Shown in pieces: positions 9,508-17,996 of a DNA stretch of 64,000 bases (the first letter of the stretch is position 1; each line of letters starts with the position of its first letter). The stretch covers positions 594,338 to 658,337 of the forward strand of contig NZ_CP042913.1 of NCBI RefSeq assembly GCF_008065115.1, written 5' to 3'. The DNA is from Bythopirellula goksoeyrii. GTDB lineage: Bacteria; Planctomycetota; Planctomycetia; Pirellulales; Lacipirellulaceae. The notes beneath the pieces are model-generated. The model was given only the letters and a program-made list of their open reading frames with translations, was not told the DNA's origin and made no database searches. A program made the translations under genes and the position numbers.

Positions 9508-10108
9508 GTTGCAGAAGGCAGAACCGCTAAATCGCAGAGGGTGTATCAACTTCGCAAACATTGAACGGTTCCTTCGCCGCAGAGGTCTTTTTCCACGCCC
9601 GCAGCTATGAACGATTCGCGCAGTCAAGCTGAGGATGCTTAGCGGCCTGTGAATGACTCGAACCGGCGGTGTTGCTGCGCTCAACCGCCGGCTAATGGCT
9701 GGGAGGTGATAAGGCGCTGGGCGCTAGTTGTTAGGCGCTAGTCAGAAAAGACGGGGATTGGTGTGGAAAGCACGCAGGAGGATCCTGGATTCGGTAGGTC
9801 AACCTAGCGACTGATTCCCGCCTGCGCGGGAATGACGGGATGGGCTTCCAGCGGCGATCTGTGGCCGCTTTGCTACGAAGCGCCTGCTGGGCAAGCCGAT
9901 ATGTGGCGCACGGGGAGTAGACACAAAGATCGGAGTGTGATTTGTGATCAGTGAGTCACTGGTTTTCTCTCATTCTGCTGAAATGCGACTGCGTACTCGC
10001 TGCGAGGCAAAAACGTCTGGAAAACTACTCCAGAAAGAATCGCAATTTCTGATTCGATTGATTAGACTTTAGGTTGGTAAATACCAAGGAGCTTTGGAGT
10101 AGTTTGCC
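9508..10108. other. Intergenic region with several palindromes
   Basis: Six hundred bases with no gene that I can support. It holds a hairpin with CCGGCGGT/ACCGCCGG arms (9661-9696), a GGCGCTAG repeat (9712-9741) and the hairpin ATTCCCGCCTGCGCGGGAAT (9814-9833), a word common between genes in many bacteria. Confidence 0.65.
9661..9696. repeat. REP-like hairpin, TAGCCGG family
   Basis: Arms CCGGCGGT and ACCGCCGG enclose a 13-base loop, followed by CTAATGG. Read on the minus strand it begins TTAGCCGGCGGT, matching the head [T/C]AGCCGG seen in units at 14256, 22574, 38611 and 43238. Confidence 0.55.
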
Positions 10109-12010
10109 ATGCACTACCGATCGGTCACTTGTCCCTATTGCAATTCAAAATTGCGATATCGTAGTTCGCAGACTGAATCAAAGATCAACTGCCCAGGTTG
10201 CCATCGGAAATTCTACTCGAACCAGAGTTCACTTTCCGGGCGAAGTAAGTCGCAGTCGGATGCCGACAATTTTTACGATGTCTCTTTTCGGGGAGGCAAA
10301 CTCTTTTCGCTGTTGATTCCATCCAAGCACGCGGACCGTTTGTATCTCGGAGGGATTGCTCTACTCTTGCTGTTGATTCTCGGTGGTGCGGTGCTGCTTG
10401 GTTCGATGCTTTCGCGTGGTAGCCCTTCTCTGGCAAATTCTCAGGCGAAACAGTTGACGCACACGGAAGTACCAACTGCCTCATCCAACCTTGATCCCAG
10501 AACGGCAGACGTTACTGATACAGCTAATCTCTTTTCATCCAAGATTTTGGGGAATCTCGTTCCGGTCAGTACGACCACTCCCTTCACCTATCGATTGGAA
10601 AAGGGGCGTCGCTTTGTTTACGATCTCGTCCTTCGTGCAAACAATGGACCTCGAAGTTACTCGATTGCGGGAGAACTCAGTTTCTCGATAAAGGCTGATG
10701 CGAAACCCCACGATGAAGAGGCCTTGGGTTCGGGCACTGCTTTTGTGATTTCGTCCAATGGTATCTTGGCAACTTGTGCGCACGTCGTGCAGGATGCAGA
10801 AGAAGTAAGTATTGTTATAGGTGAAGATACTTATAGCGCGGATGTTGTGGCTTTCGACCGCTTAAGAGACGTGGCATTGTTGCGAATCTCGGCCAACGGT
10901 CTTCCTGCTCTGCCGCTCGCTCAATCGGACGAGATTCAATTGGCGCAGCAAGTTCGTGTTATTGGTTATCCCCTTCCGGGCTTGCTGGGCACAGGTGTGA
11001 GAATCAATAGCGGTACTGTAACTGGTGGAGTGGAGGACTTGGGATCTGGCAAGCAGCGATTCCAAGTTGATGCCACCATCAACCCAGGAAATAGTGGTGG
11101 CCCTTTTGTAGATGACACTGGCGCAGTGATCGGGATCGCAATCGCTTTGTTTTCAGGCATTCGCGTGAACGAAGTTGGAATCGCAGTTCCTGTCGCTGAG
11201 GTGCGACATCTGTTGTCGGGACTCAATGTCTACTCAACTTCTGAAACTCAGAGGGGTGCCTTGTCCGGAACTGACCTCGCCCAGAAGGTGGTACGGTCTG
11301 TAGCCATGGTCAAAGTCAAGAGGAATGAGTCTGCCACCAATCGGTACCGTGTAATTTACAAGTGGGAACAGATCAAGGGACGAACGTCGAATCAGAATCG
11401 ATTTATCAGCACACTTTCTCCTTCGCTCCTTCTGGAAGCCAAGCGATTCCCTGAAACCGTAGTAGGCTCATTTGATGTTAATCACATGGGAGAGATCTCT
11501 GACTACGAAGGAAACATTGTTTTGCCGCTCTGCTACGAACAACTGGGCAAATTGGTTTTTGAGGAGCTTAGCGGTGCGGTGGAACCTGCTTGGGTTGCAA
11601 TGGACTTCGGACACATTGAAATAGCCCCTATTAGTCGGCCTTATGGATCAGAGAGTGAATACTCTCAGGGAAGTTCAACTCCGAAGAGCACCGATGTGGA
11701 AGAACGTTCCCAAGTGACTCGATTGCGTGGAGAAGATTGCGCTACGCTCGATAAAATAGATTACTCGATTGAAGAAGAAACGGAGTCGCTCGCAAAGATT
11801 TCAGCACTTCGGAAATTCAGCACCCTCGGAGAACAAAAGCCCCCTCGATTGATGCTTGAGGGTAAGCGCCAAATAGAATTCGACAAGGACTTAGGGCTCA
11901 TACGTCATGCAAAATTCGAGGCCGTTGTTCAGGAGCACATGAGAGATGATCGGCAACTCCAGATTCCTTACTCTGTTGAACTCAAGTTGAAACAACTTAG
12001 CTTGCAGTGA
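10109..12010 (+). CDS. Membrane-anchored zinc-ribbon, trypsin-like serine protease
   Basis: This 633-residue protein starts with a zinc ribbon (CPYC at 8-11, CPGC at 28-31) and a linker. A transmembrane segment lies at about 79-100, and then comes an HtrA-like trypsin domain (about 205-370). The triad is His225 (ATCAHVV), Asp254 (RLRDVALLRI) and Ser329 (NPGNSGGPF). No PDZ domain follows; instead about 240 residues of beta-rich sequence. The stretch just before the protease (YRLEKGRRFVYDLVL, then GELSFSIKA) and the part after it (YRVIYKWEQIKG) look like two halves of one domain, as if the protease were inserted into it. The ribbon would be cytoplasmic and the protease outside. The gene stands alone and converges on the glycosyltransferase at 12083. 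Confidence 0.85.
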   Translation: MHYRSVTCPYCNSKLRYRSSQTESKINCPGCHRKFYSNQSSLSGRSKSQSDADNFYDVSFRGGKLFSLLIPSKHADRLYLGGIALLLLLILGGAVLLGSMLSRGSPSLANSQAKQLTHTEVPTASSNLDPRTADVTDTANLFSSKILGNLVPVSTTTPFTYRLEKGRRFVYDLVLRANNGPRSYSIAGELSFSIKADAKPHDEEALGSGTAFVISSNGILATCAHVVQDAEEVSIVIGEDTYSADVVAFDRLRDVALLRISANGLPALPLAQSDEIQLAQQVRVIGYPLPGLLGTGVRINSGTVTGGVEDLGSGKQRFQVDATINPGNSGGPFVDDTGAVIGIAIALFSGIRVNEVGIAVPVAEVRHLLSGLNVYSTSETQRGALSGTDLAQKVVRSVAMVKVKRNESATNRYRVIYKWEQIKGRTSNQNRFISTLSPSLLLEAKRFPETVVGSFDVNHMGEISDYEGNIVLPLCYEQLGKLVFEELSGAVEPAWVAMDFGHIEIAPISRPYGSESEYSQGSSTPKSTDVEERSQVTRLRGEDCATLDKIDYSIEEETESLAKISALRKFSTLGEQKPPRLMLEGKRQIEFDKDLGLIRHAKFEAVVQEHMRDDRQLQIPYSVELKLKQLSLQ

Positions 12011-12082
12011 CGTTAGCCTGGCAAGATGTGTATAGATGTTCGTTGGTCTGAGACTCTTCGTCCGTGTTTTGGGCGTGCTCGA

Positions 12083-12952
12083 TCACCAGCCGTAGCGGGC
12101 TATGCACCAGAGGGCGTTGAGGCCGTCGCGGAGGCCGATTTTTTTGCCGGAGTCGTAGCTGCGCGAATCGTAGCGGATGGGGACTTCGGTGATGCGCTCG
12201 CCGGCCTTGGAGAGCTTGGCGGTGAATTCGGGTTCGAAACCGAAGCGGTTTTGCTCGAGGGAAAACTCGTCGAGCAACTCGCGGCGGAAAACCTTGTAGC
12301 AGGTTTCCATGTCGGTCAGTTTTTGACCTGTGAGTCGATTTGAGAGAGCGGTGAGCAGCCAATTGCCAAAGCGGTGCAAACGCGAAGGATCTTGCTGGGC
12401 GCCCTCCAGGAAACGTGAGCCGTAGACTACGTTGGTGGTTCCCTGCTCTAGTGGTTCCAGGAGCTTGGCATAGTCGTTTGGGTCGTATTCCAAGTCGGCA
12501 TCCTGGATGAGGATCACGTCGCCGCTGGCCGCGGCAAAGGCGGTTCGCAGCGCGGCACCTTTGCCGCGATTGTAGCCGTGCATCAGCACTTCGATGTCGG
12601 GTTCCTGGGCAAGCTGCAACAACATTCGCCGGGTACCGTCGAGGCTGTAGTCGTCGACGATGATGATCTCGGTGTGCATCTCGGCGGCTTGTACGCGTCG
12701 GACAATTTCGACAATCGTGTCGCGCTCGTTGTAGACGGGAATTACCACCGACACGGCGAGTGACGTTCTCTTACGCTTGTTGCTGGCAGGCAGCGTGGAG
12801 ATCGCGTCGGCCGTGGCCAGCGTCGACTCGGCCTCGCTGAGCATCGTTTCCATCCGCTTCAGGTATTCGGTGTCGCTGGTGGGTACCTGTGGAGCAGCCT
12901 TGTCATGCTGCTTGGTGGAAAAGAGCGTGAGTGATTCGAGTGTGTTGGCCAT
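12083..12952 (-). CDS. Glycosyltransferase family 2, polyprenyl-phosphate type
   Basis: The 289-residue product is a GT-A glycosyltransferase of the DPM1-like branch. About 60 hydrophilic N-terminal residues come first, then VSVVIPVYNERDTI, IIIVDDYSLDGT and the metal-binding QDADLEYDP. The ETCYKVFRRELL and RFGFEPEFTAKL blocks are typical of enzymes that charge a polyprenyl phosphate with a sugar. I start at ATG 12952 because upstream in-frame codons are encoded by an intergenic palindrome (12992-13102). The polytopic membrane protein immediately upstream on the same strand may be the acceptor-side transferase. Confidence 0.88.
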   Translation of the reverse strand: MANTLESLTLFSTKQHDKAAPQVPTSDTEYLKRMETMLSEAESTLATADAISTLPASNKRKRTSLAVSVVIPVYNERDTIVEIVRRVQAAEMHTEIIIVDDYSLDGTRRMLLQLAQEPDIEVLMHGYNRGKGAALRTAFAAASGDVILIQDADLEYDPNDYAKLLEPLEQGTTNVVYGSRFLEGAQQDPSRLHRFGNWLLTALSNRLTGQKLTDMETCYKVFRRELLDEFSLEQNRFGFEPEFTAKLSKAGERITEVPIRYDSRSYDSGKKIGLRDGLNALWCIARYGW

Positions 12953-12991
12953 GGTGATTCGTGTTGGTTTAGGTGTCGGTGAATCAATTAA

Positions 12992-13102
12992 GAAATAGGA
13001 CGCTGATGAACGCGGATTAGGCTGATATTCGCAGATCTGGGAATATGTTCTCTTCTGATCCGTGTGGATCCGCTTAATCCGCGTTTCTCCGCGGCCTATT
13101 TC
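12992..13102. repeat. Imperfect inverted repeat, ATCCGCGTT type
   Basis: Arms of about 45 bases begin GAAATAGG and carry AACGCGGATTA on each side. The left arm is 12992-13036 and the right arm runs to CCTATTTC ending at 13102. A half copy lies at 33009-33058, upstream of the MazG-like gene. Repeats with these words occur across unrelated phyla. Confidence 0.75.
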
Positions 13103-13127
13103 TTTTTGGGATGAATGATTGCAGTAC

Positions 13128-14966
13128 TTAAAGTTGTGCGTCGTTTGCCGGGGTTTGCGGTCGCTCACTGGCAAGTTGGTTGCCAGTGATGTGGATGGGT
13201 AGGGCTGGCCAAGGGACCGCACCATCGCGGGGGCCGGGGTCTTGGACTCTTAGTTCCTGCGGCAGGTAGTCGTGGCTGGTGGGGTCGTTGAATCGATCGC
13301 TGCTGCCCCACAATTCCGCCACGCGGTCGCGATAGAGCAGCACCCACTGGGGATTTGTTTTCTCGCTTTCGGCTTGCATGATGTTGCGGGGATTGTCGTA
13401 GAGGCGGTCGATCAGCACCAAATCGGGGTCGCCATGCTTCAGTACCCGCGTGCCGTCGATCGGACCCGAGTCGGGTCCTCGCCATCGCTTGCCATCGGCT
13501 TCGCCGAGTAAGAAATCAAAATGCATATCGACCACCTCGGTCGGATAGCAAGTGTCGTAGCGACCATCGAAGGCCAGTGTTACGTCGGGAGCGAGCGCCG
13601 CAATTGCGTACTGGGCCCAGTTGAATGAGGCGACCAGGCGGCCATCGAGTTGTCGGTCGGCCATGAATTGCAGCGCATCGACCGGGTAGCGGCCCCGATC
13701 GACGGGGAAACTCTTGAGCCGCTCGTCAATCGCGAAACTCTGCAACGCGATTACTGCCAGGAGGGCAACGACTGCACCTCGCCGCATCCGAGGGCTCAGC
13801 GCCACCAAACCGCCCTTGGCGGCACCACTTGGCAACAAATGGCCCAATGCGGATTGCAAATGGGGAGCGATCCAGTAGCCACACAGCAGCGCGACAAATG
13901 CAACATGCCGCAGGTGCATTGCCGACTGCCAGACGACCAACAGCAGAATAGCGATTTCGACCCAATCGCGGCGCCGAGTACTTGCCAGGAGACTCACTCC
14001 AGCGATAGTGATCATCGTTAGCCAGGGCCAGAAGACGGGATCTCCAGGATGAGGCGCAAGCCATTCGGTAATTTCGGGGCGCGGCTGACTAAGCGATGTG
14101 GCCAACCAGCGGTGCATTTCCAGGCCGTAGGGATTGACGAAAGTCGCAGCGAGGCAGGCGACTCCTACTAATGCCAAGAGAGCCACCTTCGACCGGTTGA
14201 TATTGCTAAGGGCGAGACGTGATGCCTCAGCCGGGGGCACACTTGCTTCCAGCATTCCCGGACCGCGTGGCGGTCCGGCTGAGGGATGCGATAGCAAGAG
14301 TTCGAGAATTCGCCCGCCCAAGTAGGCGCCAATAATTGCAAGTCCCGCGAGGAAGCCACCGTGGGAATTCACCCAGAGGGCCACCACCACAGGCAACAAC
14401 CACAACAGTCCCCAGCGAACTTCGCGTCGCTGTTGCCAGTGGCAAAATGCGCGGTCCAGGAGTACGAGCGTGACTGCGCAGTACACAAAGCTAAGCAACT
14501 GCGGGCGGAGCAGGAAGAATGGCTGCAAGTTGGTCGTTACGACCAGCATCCACACCCACGCAATGTAGGGATTCGTGCCTCGGAGCGTGGCGATCCAAAC
14601 CATCGATAGCACTACGGCCATCCCGATCAGGCACTTTGCAACCAACATGCCAGGTCCGCCTACGTTTTCGTAACCGTATGCCAAAGCAAGCTCGGCGATG
14701 TTTTCGTGATTGATCCAGCGAAATCCTTCCGCGGTGAAGGTGTGCGTCGCGGTGCGCGGCAACTGGCCCTCGGCGAGCCAGTCCTGTCCATACTGCACAT
14801 GGCCCCAAAGATCGGGATCCACCAAATTCAGCGTCAGTGGCCAGGCACATCCCAATGCCAAGGCCAAGATCGTTCCCCACTTGAACAGGCGAAACTCGCG
14901 TCGCGCAATTGCGTCGGATTTTGGCGGCGTGGCTGGCTCGGTGGAAGATTCGAAAGCTGAGGTCAT
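13128..14966 (-). CDS. Polytopic membrane protein, possible GT-C glycosyltransferase
   Basis: The 612-residue protein has about ten to twelve hydrophobic helices between residues 30 and 430, then a soluble tail of about 170 residues. Near the first loop stands NLVDPDLWGHVQYGQDWL. An acidic motif after the first helix is the usual place of the catalytic Asp in GT-C transferases, so I infer a lipid-sugar-dependent glycosyltransferase. This is consistent with the GT2 gene downstream, but I recognise no named family. The tail has DGRYDTCYPTEVVDMHFDF and DLVLIDRLYDN. A REP-like palindrome (14256-14286) is read through in frame within a cytoplasmic or loop segment. No clear ribosome site precedes ATG 14966. 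Confidence 0.75.
   Translation of the reverse strand: MTSAFESSTEPATPPKSDAIARREFRLFKWGTILALALGCAWPLTLNLVDPDLWGHVQYGQDWLAEGQLPRTATHTFTAEGFRWINHENIAELALAYGYENVGGPGMLVAKCLIGMAVVLSMVWIATLRGTNPYIAWVWMLVVTTNLQPFFLLRPQLLSFVYCAVTLVLLDRAFCHWQQRREVRWGLLWLLPVVVALWVNSHGGFLAGLAIIGAYLGGRILELLLSHPSAGPPRGPGMLEASVPPAEASRLALSNINRSKVALLALVGVACLAATFVNPYGLEMHRWLATSLSQPRPEITEWLAPHPGDPVFWPWLTMITIAGVSLLASTRRRDWVEIAILLLVVWQSAMHLRHVAFVALLCGYWIAPHLQSALGHLLPSGAAKGGLVALSPRMRRGAVVALLAVIALQSFAIDERLKSFPVDRGRYPVDALQFMADRQLDGRLVASFNWAQYAIAALAPDVTLAFDGRYDTCYPTEVVDMHFDFLLGEADGKRWRGPDSGPIDGTRVLKHGDPDLVLIDRLYDNPRNIMQAESEKTNPQWVLLYRDRVAELWGSSDRFNDPTSHDYLPQELRVQDPGPRDGAVPWPALPIHITGNQLASERPQTPANDAQL
14256..14286. repeat. REP-like palindrome inside a coding sequence
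   Basis: The unit runs TCCCGGACCGCGTGGCGGTC then CGGCTGAGGGA, nearly identical to the intergenic unit at 43267-43297. The two differ by compensated stem bases (CCGC/GCGG against CGGC/GCCG). Here it lies in frame in the membrane protein gene, encoding part of a Pro/Gly-rich loop. Confidence 0.75.
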
Positions 14967-15620
14967 GGCAAGGGATTGGCGATCTAGCTGTGGGTCAAAA
15001 TAGGAGGCTATGGGAGGCTGCGGTGTTCTCTTGTTTGGGGCTCAGACTTCAGGCTGTCTTATTGGAGGGGGCCTATTGGAAATGAAGGCATGCTAGATCC
15101 TGGACTCCATCATTCCCTGCTCTGCTCGCCAAACTTTACCCCATCGTTGGAGTCCGAGACGCCACCCCAGAGACTCGCCGGCGGCTTCTGTGAGTTCTTT
15201 ACTGGTCTAGCTGCTGCCACCGGATAAACCCTTACAACCGGTGGTGCTCTGGGTGAACTTTTCTGCACCAGGACGTCAATTTGGCCTACCCGCTAGCGAA
15301 TATTTCGGGCTGGTCGGTTGCGGTCCGAGTTTCTCGCTTGGCAGATTTGGAGGCATTTGGTAATTTCCTTTTCCACTCGTCGAGAAGTTCTAATCCAAGA
15401 AGCACGATGCGGCGGTGGAATGATGCGGCAGGATGGTCGCAATCCTCAGAGTAGTGTTTGGATGCCTCAGAAGGGGAAGCCTTCTGAAGGTTGGCTGGGC
15501 AAACTCTGTGATTGGGTTGCTTGCTTGAAAGCCTTGGATACGGCCCCACAGGACGAGGCCAGCACACCACTCAATCAGCAAAATCTGATTTCCGATAGGC
15601 TGACACGGAAGGAAGCCGCG
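14967..15620. other. Intergenic region without recognisable content
   Basis: About 650 bases between divergent genes. An open frame running into the acetyltransferase from 15318 has low-complexity, unlikely protein sequence, and I treat it as non-coding. I see no strong repeat or terminator. Confidence 0.5.
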
Positions 15621-16142
15621 ATGAGTCATAGTCAACAACAGCAGCTTCGTGTTCATATCCGCTGGATGATTCGGCGCGATATGCCCGAGGTACTTTCGAT
15701 CGAACGCGAAAGCTTCGAGTTCCCCTGGTTTGAGGAAGACTTCATCCGTTGCCTGCGGCAACGCAATTGCATCGGCATGGTCGCTGAGCAAGGCGAACGG
15801 GTTGTCGGCTTCATGATCTATGAGCTGCACAAGACGCGGTTGCACATTCTCAACTTTGCGGTGGCCGACAGCATGCGAATGCGCGGTGTCGGTCGGCAAA
15901 TGGCCGAGAAGCTCGAAGGCAAGCTCTCCAGCCAGCGTCGCACACGAATTACCCTCGAAGTCCGCGAAACCAACCTCGCGGCCCAGCTCTTCTTCAAGCA
16001 AGTCGGTTTTCGCGCGACCAATGTGTTGCGGTCCTACTACGAAGACTCCCCCGAAGATGCCTACGTGATGCAGTACCACTGCGCGGCAAACGAGTTTGTC
16101 GAACCAATGGTGAGCAATCGGATCGATCGCATGGCGGGGTAG
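15621..16142 (+). CDS. GNAT acetyltransferase, RimI-like
   Basis: The 173-residue product fits the RimI branch of the GNAT family, which acetylates N-terminal residues of ribosomal and other proteins. Seen are IRWMIRRDMPEVLSIERESF at the start, FEFPWFEEDFIRCL as in RimI, the acetyl-CoA loop MRGVGRQMAEKLE, and LEVRETNLAAQLFFKQVGF with the terminal RSYYEDSPEDAYVM. I choose ATG 15621, preceded by GGAAGGAAG, rather than the open start at 15318, which would add about 100 unconserved residues. It is not next to tsaB/tsaD, where rimI often sits, so the exact substrate is open. Confidence 0.85.
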   Translation: MSHSQQQQLRVHIRWMIRRDMPEVLSIERESFEFPWFEEDFIRCLRQRNCIGMVAEQGERVVGFMIYELHKTRLHILNFAVADSMRMRGVGRQMAEKLEGKLSSQRRTRITLEVRETNLAAQLFFKQVGFRATNVLRSYYEDSPEDAYVMQYHCAANEFVEPMVSNRIDRMAG

Positions 16143-16220
16143 GAAGAAGCGATTAGCGATTAGTTGTTAGCCATTAGCCAGATAGAATGCGCTATCGTCT
16201 GGAAGTTAGAGGTTAGACAA

Positions 16221-16472
16221 TTGTTGGTTCGGTTGTTTCTTGTCGTCTTGCTGTGCTTGACCAGTTTAGGTTGCCAGACGAGTTCAAGTTTCGGCGAATT
16301 CTTCGTAGATTCTGTATTCGATTCACTCCTAAACTCTGATGAGACCCCTCATGAGCGGATGGCTCGAAGAGACCGAGAAGAGGATATAGAACGAACAGAA
16401 AAAAAGTGGAAGCAGTACTGGATTGCCAATCCAGAAGTGAATCCCAAAATGACCGAGGCATTCACGAATTAG
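16221..16472 (+). CDS. Small lipoprotein
   Basis: From TTG 16221 (AGAGG eight bases upstream) the gene encodes 83 residues. They begin with a hydrophobic stretch and a lipobox LTSLGC, with Cys at about 18, so the product should be lipidated. The rest is short and charged (DETPHERMARRDREEDIER). A longer frame from TTG 16164 starts inside a repeat and would place the signal too far in. No family is recognised. Confidence 0.6.
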   Translation: MLVRLFLVVLLCLTSLGCQTSSSFGEFFVDSVFDSLLNSDETPHERMARRDREEDIERTEKKWKQYWIANPEVNPKMTEAFTN

Positions 16473-16907
16473 TTGTTTGGTAAGATTGGCCTTCGTGAAG
16501 AGAATGGAACGGTTCTCAGTTTACACGGATATTCGACCCGCACCGTTTCACCTCTCCTCCGTTTTTACCTTTTCTGGAACGAATTGGAAAAATCGCTCCG
16601 CTTTGCCGAGCTCTACTTGGCGGGCGCATGGCGGCTACATTTCGTGTGCTCAGCCCACCGTTGGGCGCTGCCAGGGATTGCGGTATTCGCGATTGGGGAG
16701 TGAAATTCTGCAACGATTGTTGGGCCAATGGGAGAAAAGGCGCAAGGCGCTGGTCAGAGGAAAGCGGCTAGAGACTGGGTGGGGCAAAGGTATGCAGTAA
16801 AATGCCAGTTCTGGACGGAGGACACTGCTTGCTATAATGATTGGCACGGCAAGCTTGGAGCGGTTCCAGACTCATCCTGCAGGGAAATGTCGGCCCAAAG
16901 GACCATC
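16473..16907. other. Intergenic region, possible gene debris
   Basis: Short frames here overlap each other and look non-coding. On the minus strand, bases near 16655-16690 encode REYRNPWQRP, close to the last residues RDYRDPWQRPK of the Gfo/Idh oxidoreductase at 21112-22491. This may be debris of such a gene or coincidence. Confidence 0.4.
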
Positions 16908-17996
16908 ATGCTAGGCATCCCTTATTGCAACGAAAGCCGACATCGGCCATGCCTAAGTGGACTTGCATTTTGCGCCTTGCTTACCTTCAGCGCGCAACCC
17001 GCAGCAGCTTGGTGGACTCACGGGCATTCGCATATTACTGCGGGGGCCATTGAACATCTTCCTCAACCACTTCGAGAGTTTTTTGATGAGCATGGTGACT
17101 ATTTGAGCGCGCAGGCAGCGTCGGAGCCTCCTGGGTCTCACTGGATTGACATCGATAACTATCCTTCGTTTTTCGAGGGTAACTTTCCGCGCGATTATGA
17201 CGACGTGGTTGCGATGTATGGTGAATCGCACGTTCAGTCTCAAGGGACCGCGCCTTGGACGTTCGCTGCATATATTGATACGCTTTCTGATCAGATGGCT
17301 GCTGCTGTAGATGGGAACGATTGGATAGAACTCTTGGATGTTGCGGCGGCACAAGCGCACTACATCGAAGATTTGCACAACCCGTTTCATCTTACGAGGA
17401 ATTACAACGGACAGTATACCGGCAACGGTGGGATTCATGCTCGTTACGAAGGGGAAATGATTGTGCGACACCTCGATGAGTTGACTTTTTCTCCGACCAG
17501 CGCCGAGTATCTGACGTCAGTTCTCGATTTCGTCTTCGACGGAATCGACCTGTATTACCCCTTCGTCGCAGATGTGTTGGCCGCCGACGATCTCTATGCA
17601 GGGCTTCCGACCGAGGAGTACTACTCAGGCATGTGGAACGATACCGGCGCGATCACTCAAGTCTTGTTTCAAGAGGCTTCTGAAGCGGTTGCCAATTCCT
17701 GGTACACGGCCTGGATCAACGCGGGATCGCCGACGACCTTTCTGGACGACAACGCTGATTTCGATGGCGATTTGGACGTAGACGGCGCCGACTTTCTGGC
17801 ATGGCAACGCGACCCGAGCGTCGGGGATCTGACCAATTGGCAAGGGAACTACGGTACAACGCCAACTACGATTGCCGGGGCAACGAGCGTTCCCGAGCCC
17901 TCGACTTTTCCCTTGCTTGGAACTGTGGGGATGTTGTTGGTAGCCAGTCGTCGATTCGGTGAGGCTGCGGTAATAGTTAAACGGTCACCCTCGTGA
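16908..17996 (+). CDS. PEP-CTERM protein with zinc phospholipase C / S1-P1 nuclease domain
   Basis: The 362-residue product has a signal peptide (cleaved near AQPAAA), and the mature chain begins WWTHGHSHITAGAIEHLP. That start, SHWIDIDNYP, and AHYIEDLHNPFHL followed by GIHARYEGEMI, give the Trp/His/Asp zinc ligands of the zinc-dependent phospholipase C / S1-P1 nuclease fold. After it comes a calcium-loop, dockerin-like stretch (DFDGDLDVDGADFLAWQRD). The C-terminus is a PEP-CTERM anchor: SVPEPS, hydrophobic helix, then SRRFGE. ATG 16908 has AAGGA upstream. The 3' end overlaps the convergent hydrolase by 12 bases. Confidence 0.88.
   Translation: MLGIPYCNESRHRPCLSGLAFCALLTFSAQPAAAWWTHGHSHITAGAIEHLPQPLREFFDEHGDYLSAQAASEPPGSHWIDIDNYPSFFEGNFPRDYDDVVAMYGESHVQSQGTAPWTFAAYIDTLSDQMAAAVDGNDWIELLDVAAAQAHYIEDLHNPFHLTRNYNGQYTGNGGIHARYEGEMIVRHLDELTFSPTSAEYLTSVLDFVFDGIDLYYPFVADVLAADDLYAGLPTEEYYSGMWNDTGAITQVLFQEASEAVANSWYTAWINAGSPTTFLDDNADFDGDLDVDGADFLAWQRDPSVGDLTNWQGNYGTTPTTIAGATSVPEPSTFPLLGTVGMLLVASRRFGEAAVIVKRSPS

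Noticed and set aside
12953-13225. Upstream extension of the GT2 gene
   Set aside because: It is encoded by an intergenic inverted repeat (12992-13102) and overlaps the end of the upstream gene.
15318-15620. Extended N-terminus of the acetyltransferase
   Set aside because: The extra 101 residues are not GNAT-like, and a good ribosome site stands before ATG 15621.
16473-16800. Plus-strand frames between the small lipoprotein and the PEP-CTERM phospholipase gene
   Set aside because: They overlap one another, have no family resemblance, and one runs into the start of the next gene.
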